64,000 bases of DNA from assembly GCF_002355435.1 (NCBI RefSeq), contig NZ_AP017313.1, forward strand, positions 3,224,001-3,288,000, read 5' to 3'. The DNA comes from Mucilaginibacter gotjawali (GTDB lineage Bacteria > Bacteroidota > Bacteroidia > Sphingobacteriales > Sphingobacteriaceae). Positions 47,878-56,333 of this stretch are shown piece after piece (the stretch's first letter is position 1; each line of letters opens with the position of its first letter). The translations under genes and the position numbers were made by a program. Below the pieces are notes generated by a model. The model had not been told where the DNA came from. It did not search any database and saw nothing but the letters and a program-made list of their open reading frames with translations.

Positions 47878-47990
47878 GTTGGTTCATTAGTTCATTGGTT
47901 CATTAGTTTATTGGTGGTTTGTTTATTAGAAATTAATACTTACCCTTTTCACACTAATGAACCAATGAACAATTGAACTAATGAACTAAA
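47878..47990. repeat. Inverted array of TTGGTTCA 8-mers before the beta-CASP nuclease gene
   Basis: The left arm carries TTGGTTCA, TTAGTTCA, TTGGTTCA, TTAGTTTA; the right arm, TGAACCAA, TGAACAAT, TGAACTAA, TGAACTAA, period 8. The right arm ends 9 nt before the ATG at 47995. The spacer 47755-47994 holds nothing else of note. Confidence 0.8.
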
Positions 47991-47994
47991 AAGA

Positions 47995-49389
47995 ATGAAA
48001 TTAACCATACACGGGGCAGCCCGACAGGTTACCGGGAGCATGCATTTGCTGCAGGTGGGCCAATATAAAATATTAGTGGATTGCGGACTTGATTACGAAA
48101 AAGACCGCAGCATTCAATCCAACGAAAACTTTCCTTTTGATCCTGCCGAAATTGATGTAGTTGTTTTAACACATGCACATATTGATCATTCAGGCAATTT
48201 ACCAACACTGGTGCGCATGGGTTTCGAGGGGCAGATTTTGTGCACCCCTCCTACTGCCGATCTGACAGAACTACTGCTGCTTGATTCGGTAAGCCTGTTT
48301 ATGCGGAAAGCACAAAGCGGACGTAAAAATCGCAGGGGTAAGTTTAATAGCGGCTCGCAACCCTTATATCTTCAAAAGCACGTAATGGATACGGTGGAAC
48401 GGTTTGTCACCATAGGCTTTAACCGTCCGTTTAAAGTAAACGGAGATATTGAACTAACCTTTATCCCCATTGGTCACTTACTGGGCGCCGCTTCGGCGGT
48501 ATTTAAGGTGACGGAAGATGGTATCGAAAAATCCATTGCCTTTACCGGTGATGTCGGCCGTAAAAACTACCCCGTACTTGACGATCCCTCAGAACTTCCT
48601 GATGTGGATTACCTGGTAACAGAATCTACTTATGGCGGCAGGTACCACACTAAAGATAAAAGTGTTGAACAAACCCTGATGGAGACTATCGAGAAAGCCT
48701 GTATTAAAGAACAGGGCAGGTTGATCATCCCGGCGTTCAGTATTGGGAGGACGCAATCGTTGGTTTATTCCCTCAACAAAATATTCAGCAGCGGGTTGCT
48801 ACCTCCTGTTAAGGTTTTCGTGGATAGTCCGCTGGCAATGCGGTCAACAGAAGTGTTCAGGAAGTACCATTACCTGGTTAATGCCGAGGCGCAGGATTTT
48901 TATAACCGCAGGGGTGATGAATTTGAGTTTGATAACCTTACTTATGTGGAAACACTGAAAGATAGCAGGCAGGTTTCAAATTACTACGAGCCCTGTGTCA
49001 TCATCTCATCAGCAGGAATGCTGGATGGCGGCCGGATCCAGGATCACCTTTTTTATAATATCCAGAATTATTATTGCACCATCCTGTTTATCGGTTACTG
49101 CGCCAAAGGCACTTTAGGCCACCGCTTATTGCGCGGGGACCCTATCGTCCATATCAAAGACCGAGACTTGTCTGTTTATGCCACTATCAAACAAACAGAC
49201 GTGTTAAGCGCCCATGGCGATCATGACGACCTGATGAACACGGTAAAGCAATTGGATAAAGGAAAACTGAAAAACGTATTCCTGGTACATGGGGAAATGC
49301 AAAGCATGCAGGCTTTTGCAGATGCATTAACGGAGGATGGATACCCGGTAGTAATCCCCGAAAATGGTGTTACTTACTTGTTAAATTAA
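47995..49389 (+). CDS. Metallo-beta-lactamase/beta-CASP ribonuclease
   Basis: A 464-residue nuclease of the CPSF/RNase J superfamily. The metal motif is HAHIDH (LTHAHIDHSGNLP, near residue 59), with GDVGR, and the beta-CASP motifs ESTYGGRYH, SIGRTQSLVYSLNKI, ISSAGMLDGGRIQDH and SAHGDHDDL (near 410). It has no RNase J C-terminal domain. By family it cleaves RNA, but the exact substrate is unknown. Its start is directly behind an 8-mer inverted repeat. Confidence 0.88.
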   Translation: MKLTIHGAARQVTGSMHLLQVGQYKILVDCGLDYEKDRSIQSNENFPFDPAEIDVVVLTHAHIDHSGNLPTLVRMGFEGQILCTPPTADLTELLLLDSVSLFMRKAQSGRKNRRGKFNSGSQPLYLQKHVMDTVERFVTIGFNRPFKVNGDIELTFIPIGHLLGAASAVFKVTEDGIEKSIAFTGDVGRKNYPVLDDPSELPDVDYLVTESTYGGRYHTKDKSVEQTLMETIEKACIKEQGRLIIPAFSIGRTQSLVYSLNKIFSSGLLPPVKVFVDSPLAMRSTEVFRKYHYLVNAEAQDFYNRRGDEFEFDNLTYVETLKDSRQVSNYYEPCVIISSAGMLDGGRIQDHLFYNIQNYYCTILFIGYCAKGTLGHRLLRGDPIVHIKDRDLSVYATIKQTDVLSAHGDHDDLMNTVKQLDKGKLKNVFLVHGEMQSMQAFADALTEDGYPVVIPENGVTYLLN

Positions 49390-49414
49390 TCAACATACTC
49401 CCCCTAAAATAATT

Positions 49415-49472
49415 ACACGAATGAAAAACTAATTCCATTCGTGTAATTCGCTATAATTCGTGAAGATTCGTG
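49415..49472. repeat. Repeats of ATTCGTGTA between nuclease and serA
   Basis: A short inverted pair (ACACGAATGAA at 49413-49424 region against TTCCATTCGTGT) is followed by ATTCGTGTA, ATTCGCTATA, ATTCGTGAAG, ATTCGTGTC, period 9-10. It fills the convergent 88-nt spacer from stop to stop. Confidence 0.65.
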
Positions 49473-49477
49473 TCAAA

Positions 49478-50428
49478 TTATTTTTTGAAATGCTGGATGA
49501 TCAAACTCGCCAGTTCAATACCTATCCGCTCCTGCGCTTCGTTTGTAGCAGCGCCGATATGCGGGGTTAAGGATATTTTCGGATGGCTCAGAATGTCCTG
49601 CCTTGGGGTTGGTTCGTTGGTATAAACATCCAAACCTGCAAAGGCAATTTTTCCGCTGTTTAAAGCCTCAAGCAAAGCATCTTCGTCTATCAGGCCGCCA
49701 CGTGAGCAGTTTACTACAGCAGCGCCTTTTTTCATTTTTTCAAATTCAGCCGTACCGATTAAAGGTTTATCCACAAACGGAGTGTGCAGGGTGATAAAAT
49801 CAGCTTTCGTAAGGATCTCATCCAAAGTTGCAGTAGTAACGCTTACTTTCACTTTTGTACCGCCGCCTAAAGTCAGTTCAACTTCGGGGTTAAAAGGGTA
49901 TACGTCGAAAGCTAAAACATCCATACCGATACCGATAGCCATTTTAGCAACTTCGCGGCCGATACGACCGAAGCCTACGATGCCCAGCGTTTTACCGCCC
50001 AACTCGATGCCTTTAGCATAAGCTTTTTTCAGATCGTTGAATTTTGTTGCGCCTTCAACCGGCATTTTGCGGTTACTGTCCTGTAAAAAACGAACGCCTG
50101 TAAATAAGTGTCCGAATACCAGTTCAGCAACAGATAATGAAGACGAGGCAGGTGTATTATAAACGCCGACACCTTTTTCTTTGGCATAATCAACATCTAT
50201 ATTATCAACACCAACGCCTCCCCTGCCTATCAGTTTCAGGTTAGGGCAGGCATCTATCAAAGCCTTGCGTACTTTAGTGGCGCTGCGAACGGTTATCGCA
50301 TCGTAATTTTGTAATTTAACAGGCAATTCGTCCTGTGGAATGTTATTGGTATCGATAATAAAACCGGCTTCTTCTAAAAGTTGTTTTCCTGCCGGATCGA
50401 TGCCGTCATTGGCTAATATCTTTATCAT
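49478..50428 (-). CDS. serA: D-3-phosphoglycerate dehydrogenase (short form)
   Basis: A 316-residue NAD-dependent 2-hydroxyacid dehydrogenase for the first step of serine synthesis. The NAD motif is GIVGFGRIGREVAKMA; the catalytic Arg is in NCSRGGLIDEDAL, the Glu in YTNEPTPRQDI region, the His in LTPHIGAATNEAQ. It lacks the C-terminal ACT/ASB domain of longer SerA, so serine feedback as in E. coli is unlikely. It lies downstream of serC with a repeat-filled spacer, so the pair forms a serine operon. Confidence 0.92.
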   Translation of the reverse strand: MIKILANDGIDPAGKQLLEEAGFIIDTNNIPQDELPVKLQNYDAITVRSATKVRKALIDACPNLKLIGRGGVGVDNIDVDYAKEKGVGVYNTPASSSLSVAELVFGHLFTGVRFLQDSNRKMPVEGATKFNDLKKAYAKGIELGGKTLGIVGFGRIGREVAKMAIGIGMDVLAFDVYPFNPEVELTLGGGTKVKVSVTTATLDEILTKADFITLHTPFVDKPLIGTAEFEKMKKGAAVVNCSRGGLIDEDALLEALNSGKIAFAGLDVYTNEPTPRQDILSHPKISLTPHIGAATNEAQERIGIELASLIIQHFKK

Positions 50429-50522
50429 AGTTAAGTTGATTAAGTTGGATTGAGTTGATTTGGTTGATTAAGTTGAACCGAGTAACCACTCACTAAATCA
50501 ACTTAATCAACCAATCAACCTA
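50429..50522. repeat. Inverted array of TTGATTAAG 9-mers filling the serC-serA spacer
   Basis: The left arm carries AAGTTGATT, AAGTTGGATT, GAGTTGATT, TGGTTGATT, period 9; the right arm AATCAACTT, AATCAACC, AATCAACC. It begins 1 nt after the serA start and ends inside the serC stop codon, so the whole spacer of this operon is the element. Confidence 0.85.
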
Positions 50523-51587
50523 TTTATTCTTTTCTGCGAATTCCTGCATGGCGTCAATCAGCACATAAACGCTGGTAATTGGCAATGCGTTGTAAATAGA
50601 TGCCCTGAAACCACCAACACTACGGTGGCCTTTGATGCCTACGATACCCTTTTCTTCAGCCAGTTTCAAAAATGGTTTTTCGTGTTCAGGATTTTCCATC
50701 ACAAAACAAACGTTCATGTGCGAGCGGTCCTCAACAGCACAAACCCCTTTAAATAATGGGTTACGGTCTATTTCGCCATAAAGTACTTTGGCTTTTGCAA
50801 TATTTTCTGCTTCAATTGCTGCTACGCCGCCTTTTGATTTTAACCAGTTTAAGGTTAACATCGAAACATAAATAGCAAAGCAAGGAGGCGTATTGTACAT
50901 CGATCCACCTTCAATCTGTACCTGGTAGTTAAACATGGCCGGTATTTTACGGCCGCTTTTGCCTAAAATATCATCTTTTACAATTACAAGTGTAGTACCG
51001 GCGGGACCCATGTTTTTTTGAGCACCGGCATAGATCAAACCGAAATCAGCAACGTTGATCTTGCGGCTGAAAATATCAGACGACATATCGCAAACTACCG
51101 GAACAGGTGATTTCGGGAAACTTTGCGACTGCGTACCATAAATAGTATTGTTTGAGGTAATATGAAAATAAGCAGCATCAGCCGGGATCACAAAATCCTT
51201 AGGGATATACGTAAAGTTGCTTTCCTTCGAGGAGGCAACTACCTGTACTTCGCCGAAGAATTTGGCTTCTTTCATAGCTTTATTTGCCCAAACACCTGTT
51301 TCCAGGTAAGCTGCTTTGCCACCTTCGGGTAAAAGGTTATAAGGAGCTAATGCAAATTGTGTGCTCGCGCCACCCTGAAGAAACAATACTGAATAACCTT
51401 CGGGAACTTCAAGCAACTCTTTAACCAGTTTTACTGCCTCATCCAGGATAGCTTCAAACTCAGCCGAACGGTGGGATATTTCCAAAATGGAAAGCCCGAT
51501 CCCGTTAAGATCTAGAACTCCTGCTGCGGCCTGTTTTAAAACTTCGTGAGGTAAAATACCTGGTCCTGCGCCAAAATTATGTTTCAT
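50520..51587 (-). CDS. serC: Phosphoserine aminotransferase
   Basis: A 355-residue PLP enzyme for the second step of serine synthesis. The lysine is in [18 protein letters not shown] (near residue 195), the start [14 protein letters not shown], the signature [16 protein letters not shown], and [15 protein letters not shown], and the ending [14 protein letters not shown] are those of SerC. It is upstream of serA on the minus strand. The 269-nt region upstream of its start (51588-51856) is AT-rich with no clear promoter match. Confidence 0.94.
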   Translation of the reverse strand: MKHNFGAGPGILPHEVLKQAAAGVLDLNGIGLSILEISHRSAEFEAILDEAVKLVKELLEVPEGYSVLFLQGGASTQFALAPYNLLPEGGKAAYLETGVWANKAMKEAKFFGEVQVVASSKESNFTYIPKDFVIPADAAYFHITSNNTIYGTQSQSFPKSPVPVVCDMSSDIFSRKINVADFGLIYAGAQKNMGPAGTTLVIVKDDILGKSGRKIPAMFNYQVQIEGGSMYNTPPCFAIYVSMLTLNWLKSKGGVAAIEAENIAKAKVLYGEIDRNPLFKGVCAVEDRSHMNVCFVMENPEHEKPFLKLAEEKGIVGIKGHRSVGGFRASIYNALPITSVYVLIDAMQEFAEKNK

Positions 51588-51856
51588 TGTATTTAATTGA
51601 TTTTTCTATTTAGATAAAGCACTTATGAGCAATATAAGTATTGATGCAGCTCATAAAGGGTTTCATACTGGTTTACAAATTGGTGTTTGAAGAATCCTAA
51701 TTAACAACTTCATATTAAGATGGGCCGAAGTTAGTTAATTTGACAATAATAATAGAGAATATTTGCTTTTTTTTTAAAATGATACAATTCAAAGACATTC
51801 GTTGCCTATAATTTTAAATATTAAAAAAATCATGGGCTTTTATTGAAATGCTTATA

Positions 51857-52525
51857 TCAAGATCGCGATAAACCATTCAAAATTTTCAAACCGGCAATTG
51901 CTGCAGTTGGGTCCGTCGCCGAAAAAACAGAGTTGCCTGCAACTAAAACATTAGCGCCGGCCTCAATCAGCCTGGCTGCATTATGCTCATCAACGCCACC
52001 GTCAATTTCAATTAAAAGACCGGGATTCCTGGCCGCGCTTAAAGCTTTCAGGTCTTTTATTTTTTTATAGGTATTGGCAATAAATTTTTGTCCGCCAAAA
52101 CCGGGGTTTACCGACATGATCAACACCTGGTCCAGGTCCTCAATAATATCGTCCAGCAAGGCAACAGGTGTATGTGGGTTTAAAACCACCGAAGCTTTGC
52201 AGCCCAACTCCTTAATGTATTGAACTGTACGGTGCAAATTAGGGCAAACCTCGTAATGAACCGAGATAATTGCAGCCCCTGCTGCAGCAAATTCTTTTAA
52301 ATAGCGATCCGGGTCAACGATCATTAAATGAACATCCAGCGGCTTTTTTGCATGCTTTTTAACCGCCTTTATCACCGGGAATCCAAATGAAATATTCGGA
52401 ACAAATACACCATCCATCACATCTACATGTATCCAATCTGCCTCGCTGGCATTAATCATTTCAATATCCCGCTGCAGGTTAGCAAAATCGGCCGCTAAAA
52501 TTGATGGCGCTATCAGGTGGTTCAT
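51857..52525 (-). CDS. rpe: Ribulose-phosphate 3-epimerase
   Basis: A 222-residue (beta/alpha)8 metal enzyme of the pentose-phosphate pathway. The motifs are IAPSILAADFANL, HVDVMDGVFVPNISFG (catalytic Asp), PLDVHLMI, VMSVNPGFGGQKF and EIDGGVDEHNAARL (second catalytic Asp). Length is normal. A -7 element lies directly upstream of the ATG. Confidence 0.95.
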   Translation of the reverse strand: MNHLIAPSILAADFANLQRDIEMINASEADWIHVDVMDGVFVPNISFGFPVIKAVKKHAKKPLDVHLMIVDPDRYLKEFAAAGAAIISVHYEVCPNLHRTVQYIKELGCKASVVLNPHTPVALLDDIIEDLDQVLIMSVNPGFGGQKFIANTYKKIKDLKALSAARNPGLLIEIDGGVDEHNAARLIEAGANVLVAGNSVFSATDPTAAIAGLKILNGLSRS

Positions 52526-52529
52526 GGGG

Positions 52530-52537
52530 CAAAGGTA
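52530..52537 (-). promoter_or_regulatory. -7 promoter element (TACCTTTG) of rpe
   Basis: An exact TAnnTTTG match on the minus strand, whose last base is only 4 nt from the ATG, so the start site and start codon would nearly coincide. Confidence 0.5.
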
Positions 52538-52544
52538 GTTTTTT

Positions 52545-52731
52545 TAGTCGGGAAAGTCCGGAAAGTCAGTAAAGTCCGAAAGAAAAATTGCACGAAGAAT
52601 GAGATCAGTAGTGAAATCTGAAATAGATTTTTGGGATGGCTACTTAATATTATCTATAGAAAATTGGCTATATTTTTTTCAGCTTATCCATCTTTCGGAC
52701 TTTACTGACTTTTCGGACTTTCGGACTAACA
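52545..52731. repeat. Inverted array of GTCCGAAAG 9-mers upstream of rpe
   Basis: The left arm (52545-52584) carries GTCGGGAAA, GTCCGGAAA, GTCAGTAAA, GTCCGAAAG; the right arm (52690-52729) carries CTTTCGGAC, TTTACTGAC, TTTTCGGAC, TTTCGGAC, period 9, with 105 nt between. The same words occur at 2026 and 15434. The right arm reaches 2 nt before the stop of the small gene at 52732. Confidence 0.8.
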
Positions 52732-53007
52732 TTAATCACAGTTCTGCAGCAAAGCGTAATACTTTTCCATTAAAACAACATCATAGTTTACCAGGGAGTT
52801 ATAAGCTTCGGTAACCAGCTCATTGAGGATTGAGGAGCCGAGCTGGCCTGCACCATCGGGAATGGCATCGTAGTACTTTATTAATTCTTTTACACGGACG
52901 ATCTCATTCAGTAATAATTTAACCAAATCAGGTGGAATACCATCCGGCAGCTCACCGGAACTGTTATTAATAAAATCTAAAGGATCATCTGTATTATCTT
53001 CGGCCAT
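52732..53007 (-). CDS. Small acidic helical protein of unknown function
   Basis: A 91-residue protein with a polar start (MAEDNTDDPLDFINN), then a Leu-rich helix (DLVKLLLNEIVRVKELIKYYDAI) and a second helix (SILNELVTEAYNSLVNYDVVLMEKYYALLQN). There is no signal peptide or membrane segment. The two-helix pattern could be a small adaptor or an anti-factor. It lies between pnp and rpe on the minus strand, separated from pnp by a strong terminator, so it has its own transcript or shares rpe's. I do not recognise it. Confidence 0.55.
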   Translation of the reverse strand: MAEDNTDDPLDFINNSSGELPDGIPPDLVKLLLNEIVRVKELIKYYDAIPDGAGQLGSSILNELVTEAYNSLVNYDVVLMEKYYALLQNCD

Positions 53008-53125
53008 TTTCTATCAAAATCAATTGAGACAAGGATCCCCCAAGGTTGAGACATACATATTTAACTACGTTAAACATTGCCCAATTGAGTTTTGTTTTAA
53101 TTATCTTCACAAAAGTAAAAAATCA

Positions 53126-53176
53126 ATATTAACAGAAGAAAACCCTCCGTAAGAGGGTTTTCTTCTGTTAATATTA
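53126..53176 (-). terminator. Terminator with a perfect 23-bp stem behind pnp
   Basis: Arms at 53126-53148 and 53154-53176 pair without mismatch around loop CGTAA. Read on the minus strand a T-run follows (complement of 53112-53125). The stem includes AACAGAAGAAAACCCTC and is the longest perfect one in the window. Confidence 0.92.
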
Positions 53177-53270
53177 GTATTGGTTAGCGGGCGGGGCTGT
53201 TATAAATTAAACAAGTTTAAATCAATCAGCTCAATCCAACCTACCCGATGGCTATCGGGTTAACCAACAA

Positions 53271-55397
53271 TTAGCCTTTATTCTCAGGCTTAGGCAAAAG
53301 CGCTTTTCTTGAAAGCTTCAATTTACCTTGTTTATCAATATCAAGCAATTTAACGCGCACTTCGTCGCCTACTTCAAAAATACCATCCATGGTTTCAAAC
53401 CGTTTGTGGTCAATTTCCGAAATATGCAATAAACCGTCTTTGCCCGGCATAATTTCAATAAATGCACCGAAAGGCATTATTGATTTTACTTTTCCTTCGT
53501 ATATCTCACCAACTTCAGGCCTTGCAGCAATGGCTTTAATACGGCTTACAGCCTTATCAATCGCTTCTTTATTGTCAGCAAAAATCTGTACTACACCCTG
53601 GTTGCCAACTTCTTCAATTGAAATAGTAGCACCGGTTTCGCGTTGCATTTCCTGGATGATCTTTCCTCCCGGGCCAATTACCGCGCCGATATATTCTTTA
53701 TCAATACGGATGGTAATGATGCGCGGTGCATGTGGTTTGTAATCTTCACGTGGTTTTTCGATGGTCTTCTTCATTTCACCAAGGATATGCAAACGGCCGT
53801 CTTTAGCCTGGTGCAATGCCTTGCCTAAAACTTCGTACGACAGACCGTTTATCTTTAAGTCCATCTGTACAGCAACAATACCTTTTTCGGTACCGGTTAC
53901 TTTAAAGTCCATATCGCCTAAGTGATCTTCGTCGCCTAAAATGTCAGACAGGATAGCATATTTGGTACCCATTTCGTTGGTGATCAAACCCATCGCGATA
54001 CCTGATACCGGCGATTTGATTTTAACACCGGCATCCATCAGCGCCAATGTACCGGCGCAAACTGTTGCCATTGATGACGAACCGTTTGATTCAAGGATAT
54101 CAGAAACGATACGGATAGTGTATGGATTTTCATCATCAGATGGTAACACCTGTTTTAGTGAACGCATTGCAAGGTTACCGTGACCGATCTCGCGGCGGCC
54201 TGCTCCCCTGTTCGGGCGAACTTCTCCGGTTGAAAAACCAGGGAAATTGTAGTGTAACAGGAATTTTTGGTAGCCATTGATAAACGCACCGTCAATCATT
54301 TGCTCATCATCTTTAGCACCTAAAGTAACGGTGGTTAGCGATTGTGTTTCGCCGCGGGTAAACACCGCCGAACCATGTGCAGATGGCAGGTAATTTACTT
54401 CGCTCCATATCGGGCGGATCTGGGTAGTGGTACGGCCGTCAAGGCGTTTGCCTTCGTCCAATACCAGGTTACGGATCGCGTCGTACTCCACATCATGGTA
54501 ATATTTCTTAGCCAGGAATTTGGTAACGTCGTCAATCTCGCCTAAAGTGTCGATATAAGCGTCTCTAACCGCTTTAAATTTAGTAGCACGCTCGTCTTTT
54601 GCAGAAGCTGATGCAGCAATGGCGTAAACCTGCTCATAAGTAGCAGCGTATATTGCTTTCTTCAACTCTTCATTGCTGTTTTCATGGCAATAAACGCGTT
54701 TTTCGGTTTTGCCAACTGCAATAGCAAGTTCTTTTTGAATAAAACACTGGTGTTTGATAGCGGTATGCGCAAATTTAATTGCTTCAACCAGCTCATCTTC
54801 CTGGATCTCCTTTGATTCACCTTCAACCATGTTCACGTCATGCTCTGATCCGGCAACGATAAATTCTAAAGTTGCAGTCTGTAACTGGGTTAAAGTTGGG
54901 TTAATGATCAATTGACCATCCACCTTAGCTACACGCACTTCAGAAATCGGCCCGTTAAAAGGGATATCCGAAACAGCCAAAGCTGCTGATGCTGCCAAAC
55001 CGGCAAGGCAATCAGGCATAATATCTTTATCAGCGCTGATCAGGGAGATCATCACCTGTGTATCGGCATGATAATCTTCAGGGAACATCGGGCGCAGCGC
55101 ACGGTCAACCAAACGCGAGATCAAAACCTCATAGTCTGATAAACGTGCCTCGCGGCGTAAAAACCCACCAGGGATCCGGCCGGTAGCGGCATATTTCTCC
55201 TGGTAATCAACAGATAGTGGTAAAAAATCTGTTCCTTCTTTTGCTTCGGGTGATGAAACTACGGTAGCCAATAACATGGTATCACCCATTTTAATCACTA
55301 CAGAGCCATCGGCTTGTTTGGCCAGCTTACCGGTTTCGATCTCAATGGTGCGGCCGTCACCTAAATCAATAACCTTCTTAATTACGTTTAAACTCAT
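53271..55397 (-). CDS. pnp: Polynucleotide phosphorylase
   Basis: A 708-residue phosphorolytic 3'-5' exoribonuclease. Two RNase PH-like halves (about 10-230 and 320-555), separated by a helical domain, carry [16 protein letters not shown] and [18 protein letters not shown]; the second half has [19 protein letters not shown]. The KH domain (about 560-620, [20 protein letters not shown]) and the S1 domain (about 628-700, [33 protein letters not shown]) complete the family order. It is 131 nt behind rpsO, with a terminator between them, a gene order common in bacteria. Confidence 0.97.
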   Translation of the reverse strand: MSLNVIKKVIDLGDGRTIEIETGKLAKQADGSVVIKMGDTMLLATVVSSPEAKEGTDFLPLSVDYQEKYAATGRIPGGFLRREARLSDYEVLISRLVDRALRPMFPEDYHADTQVMISLISADKDIMPDCLAGLAASAALAVSDIPFNGPISEVRVAKVDGQLIINPTLTQLQTATLEFIVAGSEHDVNMVEGESKEIQEDELVEAIKFAHTAIKHQCFIQKELAIAVGKTEKRVYCHENSNEELKKAIYAATYEQVYAIAASASAKDERATKFKAVRDAYIDTLGEIDDVTKFLAKKYYHDVEYDAIRNLVLDEGKRLDGRTTTQIRPIWSEVNYLPSAHGSAVFTRGETQSLTTVTLGAKDDEQMIDGAFINGYQKFLLHYNFPGFSTGEVRPNRGAGRREIGHGNLAMRSLKQVLPSDDENPYTIRIVSDILESNGSSSMATVCAGTLALMDAGVKIKSPVSGIAMGLITNEMGTKYAILSDILGDEDHLGDMDFKVTGTEKGIVAVQMDLKINGLSYEVLGKALHQAKDGRLHILGEMKKTIEKPREDYKPHAPRIITIRIDKEYIGAVIGPGGKIIQEMQRETGATISIEEVGNQGVVQIFADNKEAIDKAVSRIKAIAARPEVGEIYEGKVKSIMPFGAFIEIMPGKDGLLHISEIDHKRFETMDGIFEVGDEVRVKLLDIDKQGKLKLSRKALLPKPENKG

Positions 55398-55476
55398 CTT
55401 TTTTTTGTTGTGGTACGCTTTTCATCTTTCGGAGCGCACCGGTTTTTTTATGTTTGTGTATATTGTTTTTCAATGT

Positions 55477-55511
55477 AAAAAGCCACCCCCTGAATTTGGG
55501 ATGGCTTTTTT
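55477..55511 (-). terminator. Terminator between rpsO and pnp
   Basis: AAAAAGCCACCCC (55477-55489) pairs with the 3' arm to 55511 with one mismatch; on the minus strand a T-run follows. Transcription of pnp from the rpsO promoter would need read-through or RNA processing. Confidence 0.85.
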
Positions 55512-55528
55512 AAAAATAGGTGAAAGTT

Positions 55529-55807
55529 TTACTTGATGATATCCCTTAGCTGTAAAGCTTTGATGATGGCACGGTATCTTCCAATATCTTTTTTGAACAG
55601 GTATGCCAGCAATGCGCGGCGTTTACCTACTAATTTTTGCAGCGATAATTGGGTTGAAAAATCATGTTTGTTTTTTTTCAAGTGCCCGGTTAAATGCGCA
55701 ATGCGGTAAGTGAATAATGCTACCTGACCTTCGGCTGAACCAGTGTCAGTTGCTGCCTTACCATGTTTTGCAAAGATCTCTGCCTTTGCTTCTGAACTTA
55801 AATACAT
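55529..55807 (-). CDS. rpsO: Ribosomal protein S15
   Basis: A 92-residue primary rRNA-binding protein of the 30S subunit. The typical order of four helices is present: [35 protein letters not shown], then [36 protein letters not shown]. The length is normal. It is the first gene of the rpsO-pnp pair and likely autoregulates through its leader. Confidence 0.98.
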   Translation of the reverse strand: MYLSSEAKAEIFAKHGKAATDTGSAEGQVALFTYRIAHLTGHLKKNKHDFSTQLSLQKLVGKRRALLAYLFKKDIGRYRAIIKALQLRDIIK

Positions 55808-55853
55808 TACCTGAATAATATTAAAGCGTAAATAATTTGATTAATTGTGGGTG

Positions 55854-55861
55854 CAAAGGTA
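55854..55861 (-). promoter_or_regulatory. -7 promoter element (TACCTTTG) of rpsO
   Basis: An exact TAnnTTTG match on the minus strand, about 46 nt before the ATG, leaving room for an S15-binding leader. Confidence 0.5.
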
Positions 55862-55889
55862 AGTTTATTATTAATGAATTGCAAGTGTT

Positions 55890-55922
55890 TTATTGTTCAT
55901 GGTTGATGGTTCATAGTTCATG
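55890..55922. repeat. Single-arm periodic repeat, GTTCATG 7-mers
   Basis: GTTCATG, GTTGATG, GTTCATA, GTTCATG, period 7, between the rpsO promoter and the tRNA terminator. The words are those of the 14733-14759 repeat on the other strand. Confidence 0.55.
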
Positions 55923-55974
55923 GTAAGACGTCCAGGAAAATTATAGTCTATCAGTTTATTTTCGAAAATCCGAA

Positions 55975-56017
55975 AGGCCCCTGCAAATAGTTTTAATAAT
56001 ACTATTTGCAGGGGCCT
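55975..56017 (-). terminator. 17-bp perfect hairpin behind the tRNA
   Basis: AGGCCCCTGCAAATAGT (55975-55991) pairs perfectly with 56001-56017 around a 9-nt loop. It lies 14 nt from the tRNA 3' end and likely ends its transcript; on the minus strand a short TTTCG tract follows. Confidence 0.75.
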
Positions 56018-56031
56018 AACTTTGTTAAAAG

Positions 56032-56120
56032 CGGAGGGAGAGGGAATCGAACCCGTCGTTACCTTTTAAAGTAAAACCGTTTTTAAGACAGTCGCAATAG
56101 ACCAATTCTACCATCCCCGG
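56032..56120 (-). tRNA. tRNA-Leu(UAA), with poorly paired acceptor and T stems
   Basis: On the minus strand: acceptor start CCGGGGA, T8-G9, D-arm with GAATTGG, anticodon stem ACTGT/ACGGT around CTTAAAA (anticodon TAA), a long variable arm TTAC/GTAA typical of class II tRNAs, T-loop TTCGATT. The 3' side is CCCTC TCCCTCC G instead of the expected CCCGT TCCCCGG, so only 3 of 5 T-stem and 5 of 7 acceptor pairs form (C-C twice at the end, C-T, A-C). No CCA is encoded. It may be a degraded copy or a true tRNA with an altered 3' end. Confidence 0.72.
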
Positions 56121-56197
56121 CAATCTATAATTCACGGGGATGCACAGACAAATATAAGCGATGTTCTTAATTAACATCAGCAGCTAATTAATAATTT

Positions 56198-56313
56198 GGG
56201 CATTCCCGCTGATAGAAGCGGGTCGCGCTATCCGCTCATACTGCACAGGCCTTAGCCACGGCGCCTGCACTGAGCCCGCCGAAGTGGCCGGTATCCGCTC
56301 CTATCGCTAATGC
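56198..56313. repeat. GC-rich dispersed-repeat-like element between tRNA and S41 gene
   Basis: The segment opens GGGCATTCCCGCT, has a hairpin CCCGCT/AGCGGG (56205-56222), then GGGTCGCGCTATCCGCT, an inner CAGGC/GCCTG pair, GTATCCGCT, and closes with CTATCGCTAATGC, whose AATGC mirrors GCATT at the start. It is much richer in G and C than its flanks and lies in a non-coding spacer. I recall similar GGGC...CCGCT...TAACGC segments in Sphingobacteriaceae spacers, but cannot check their copy number here. Confidence 0.45.
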
Positions 56314-56333
56314 TTTCAATTTCCTTTTGACTT

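Noticed and set aside
49478..51587. serC-serA as separate units because of the repeat between them
   Set aside because: The spacer repeat lacks a T-run and both genes serve one pathway on one strand, so an operon is more likely.
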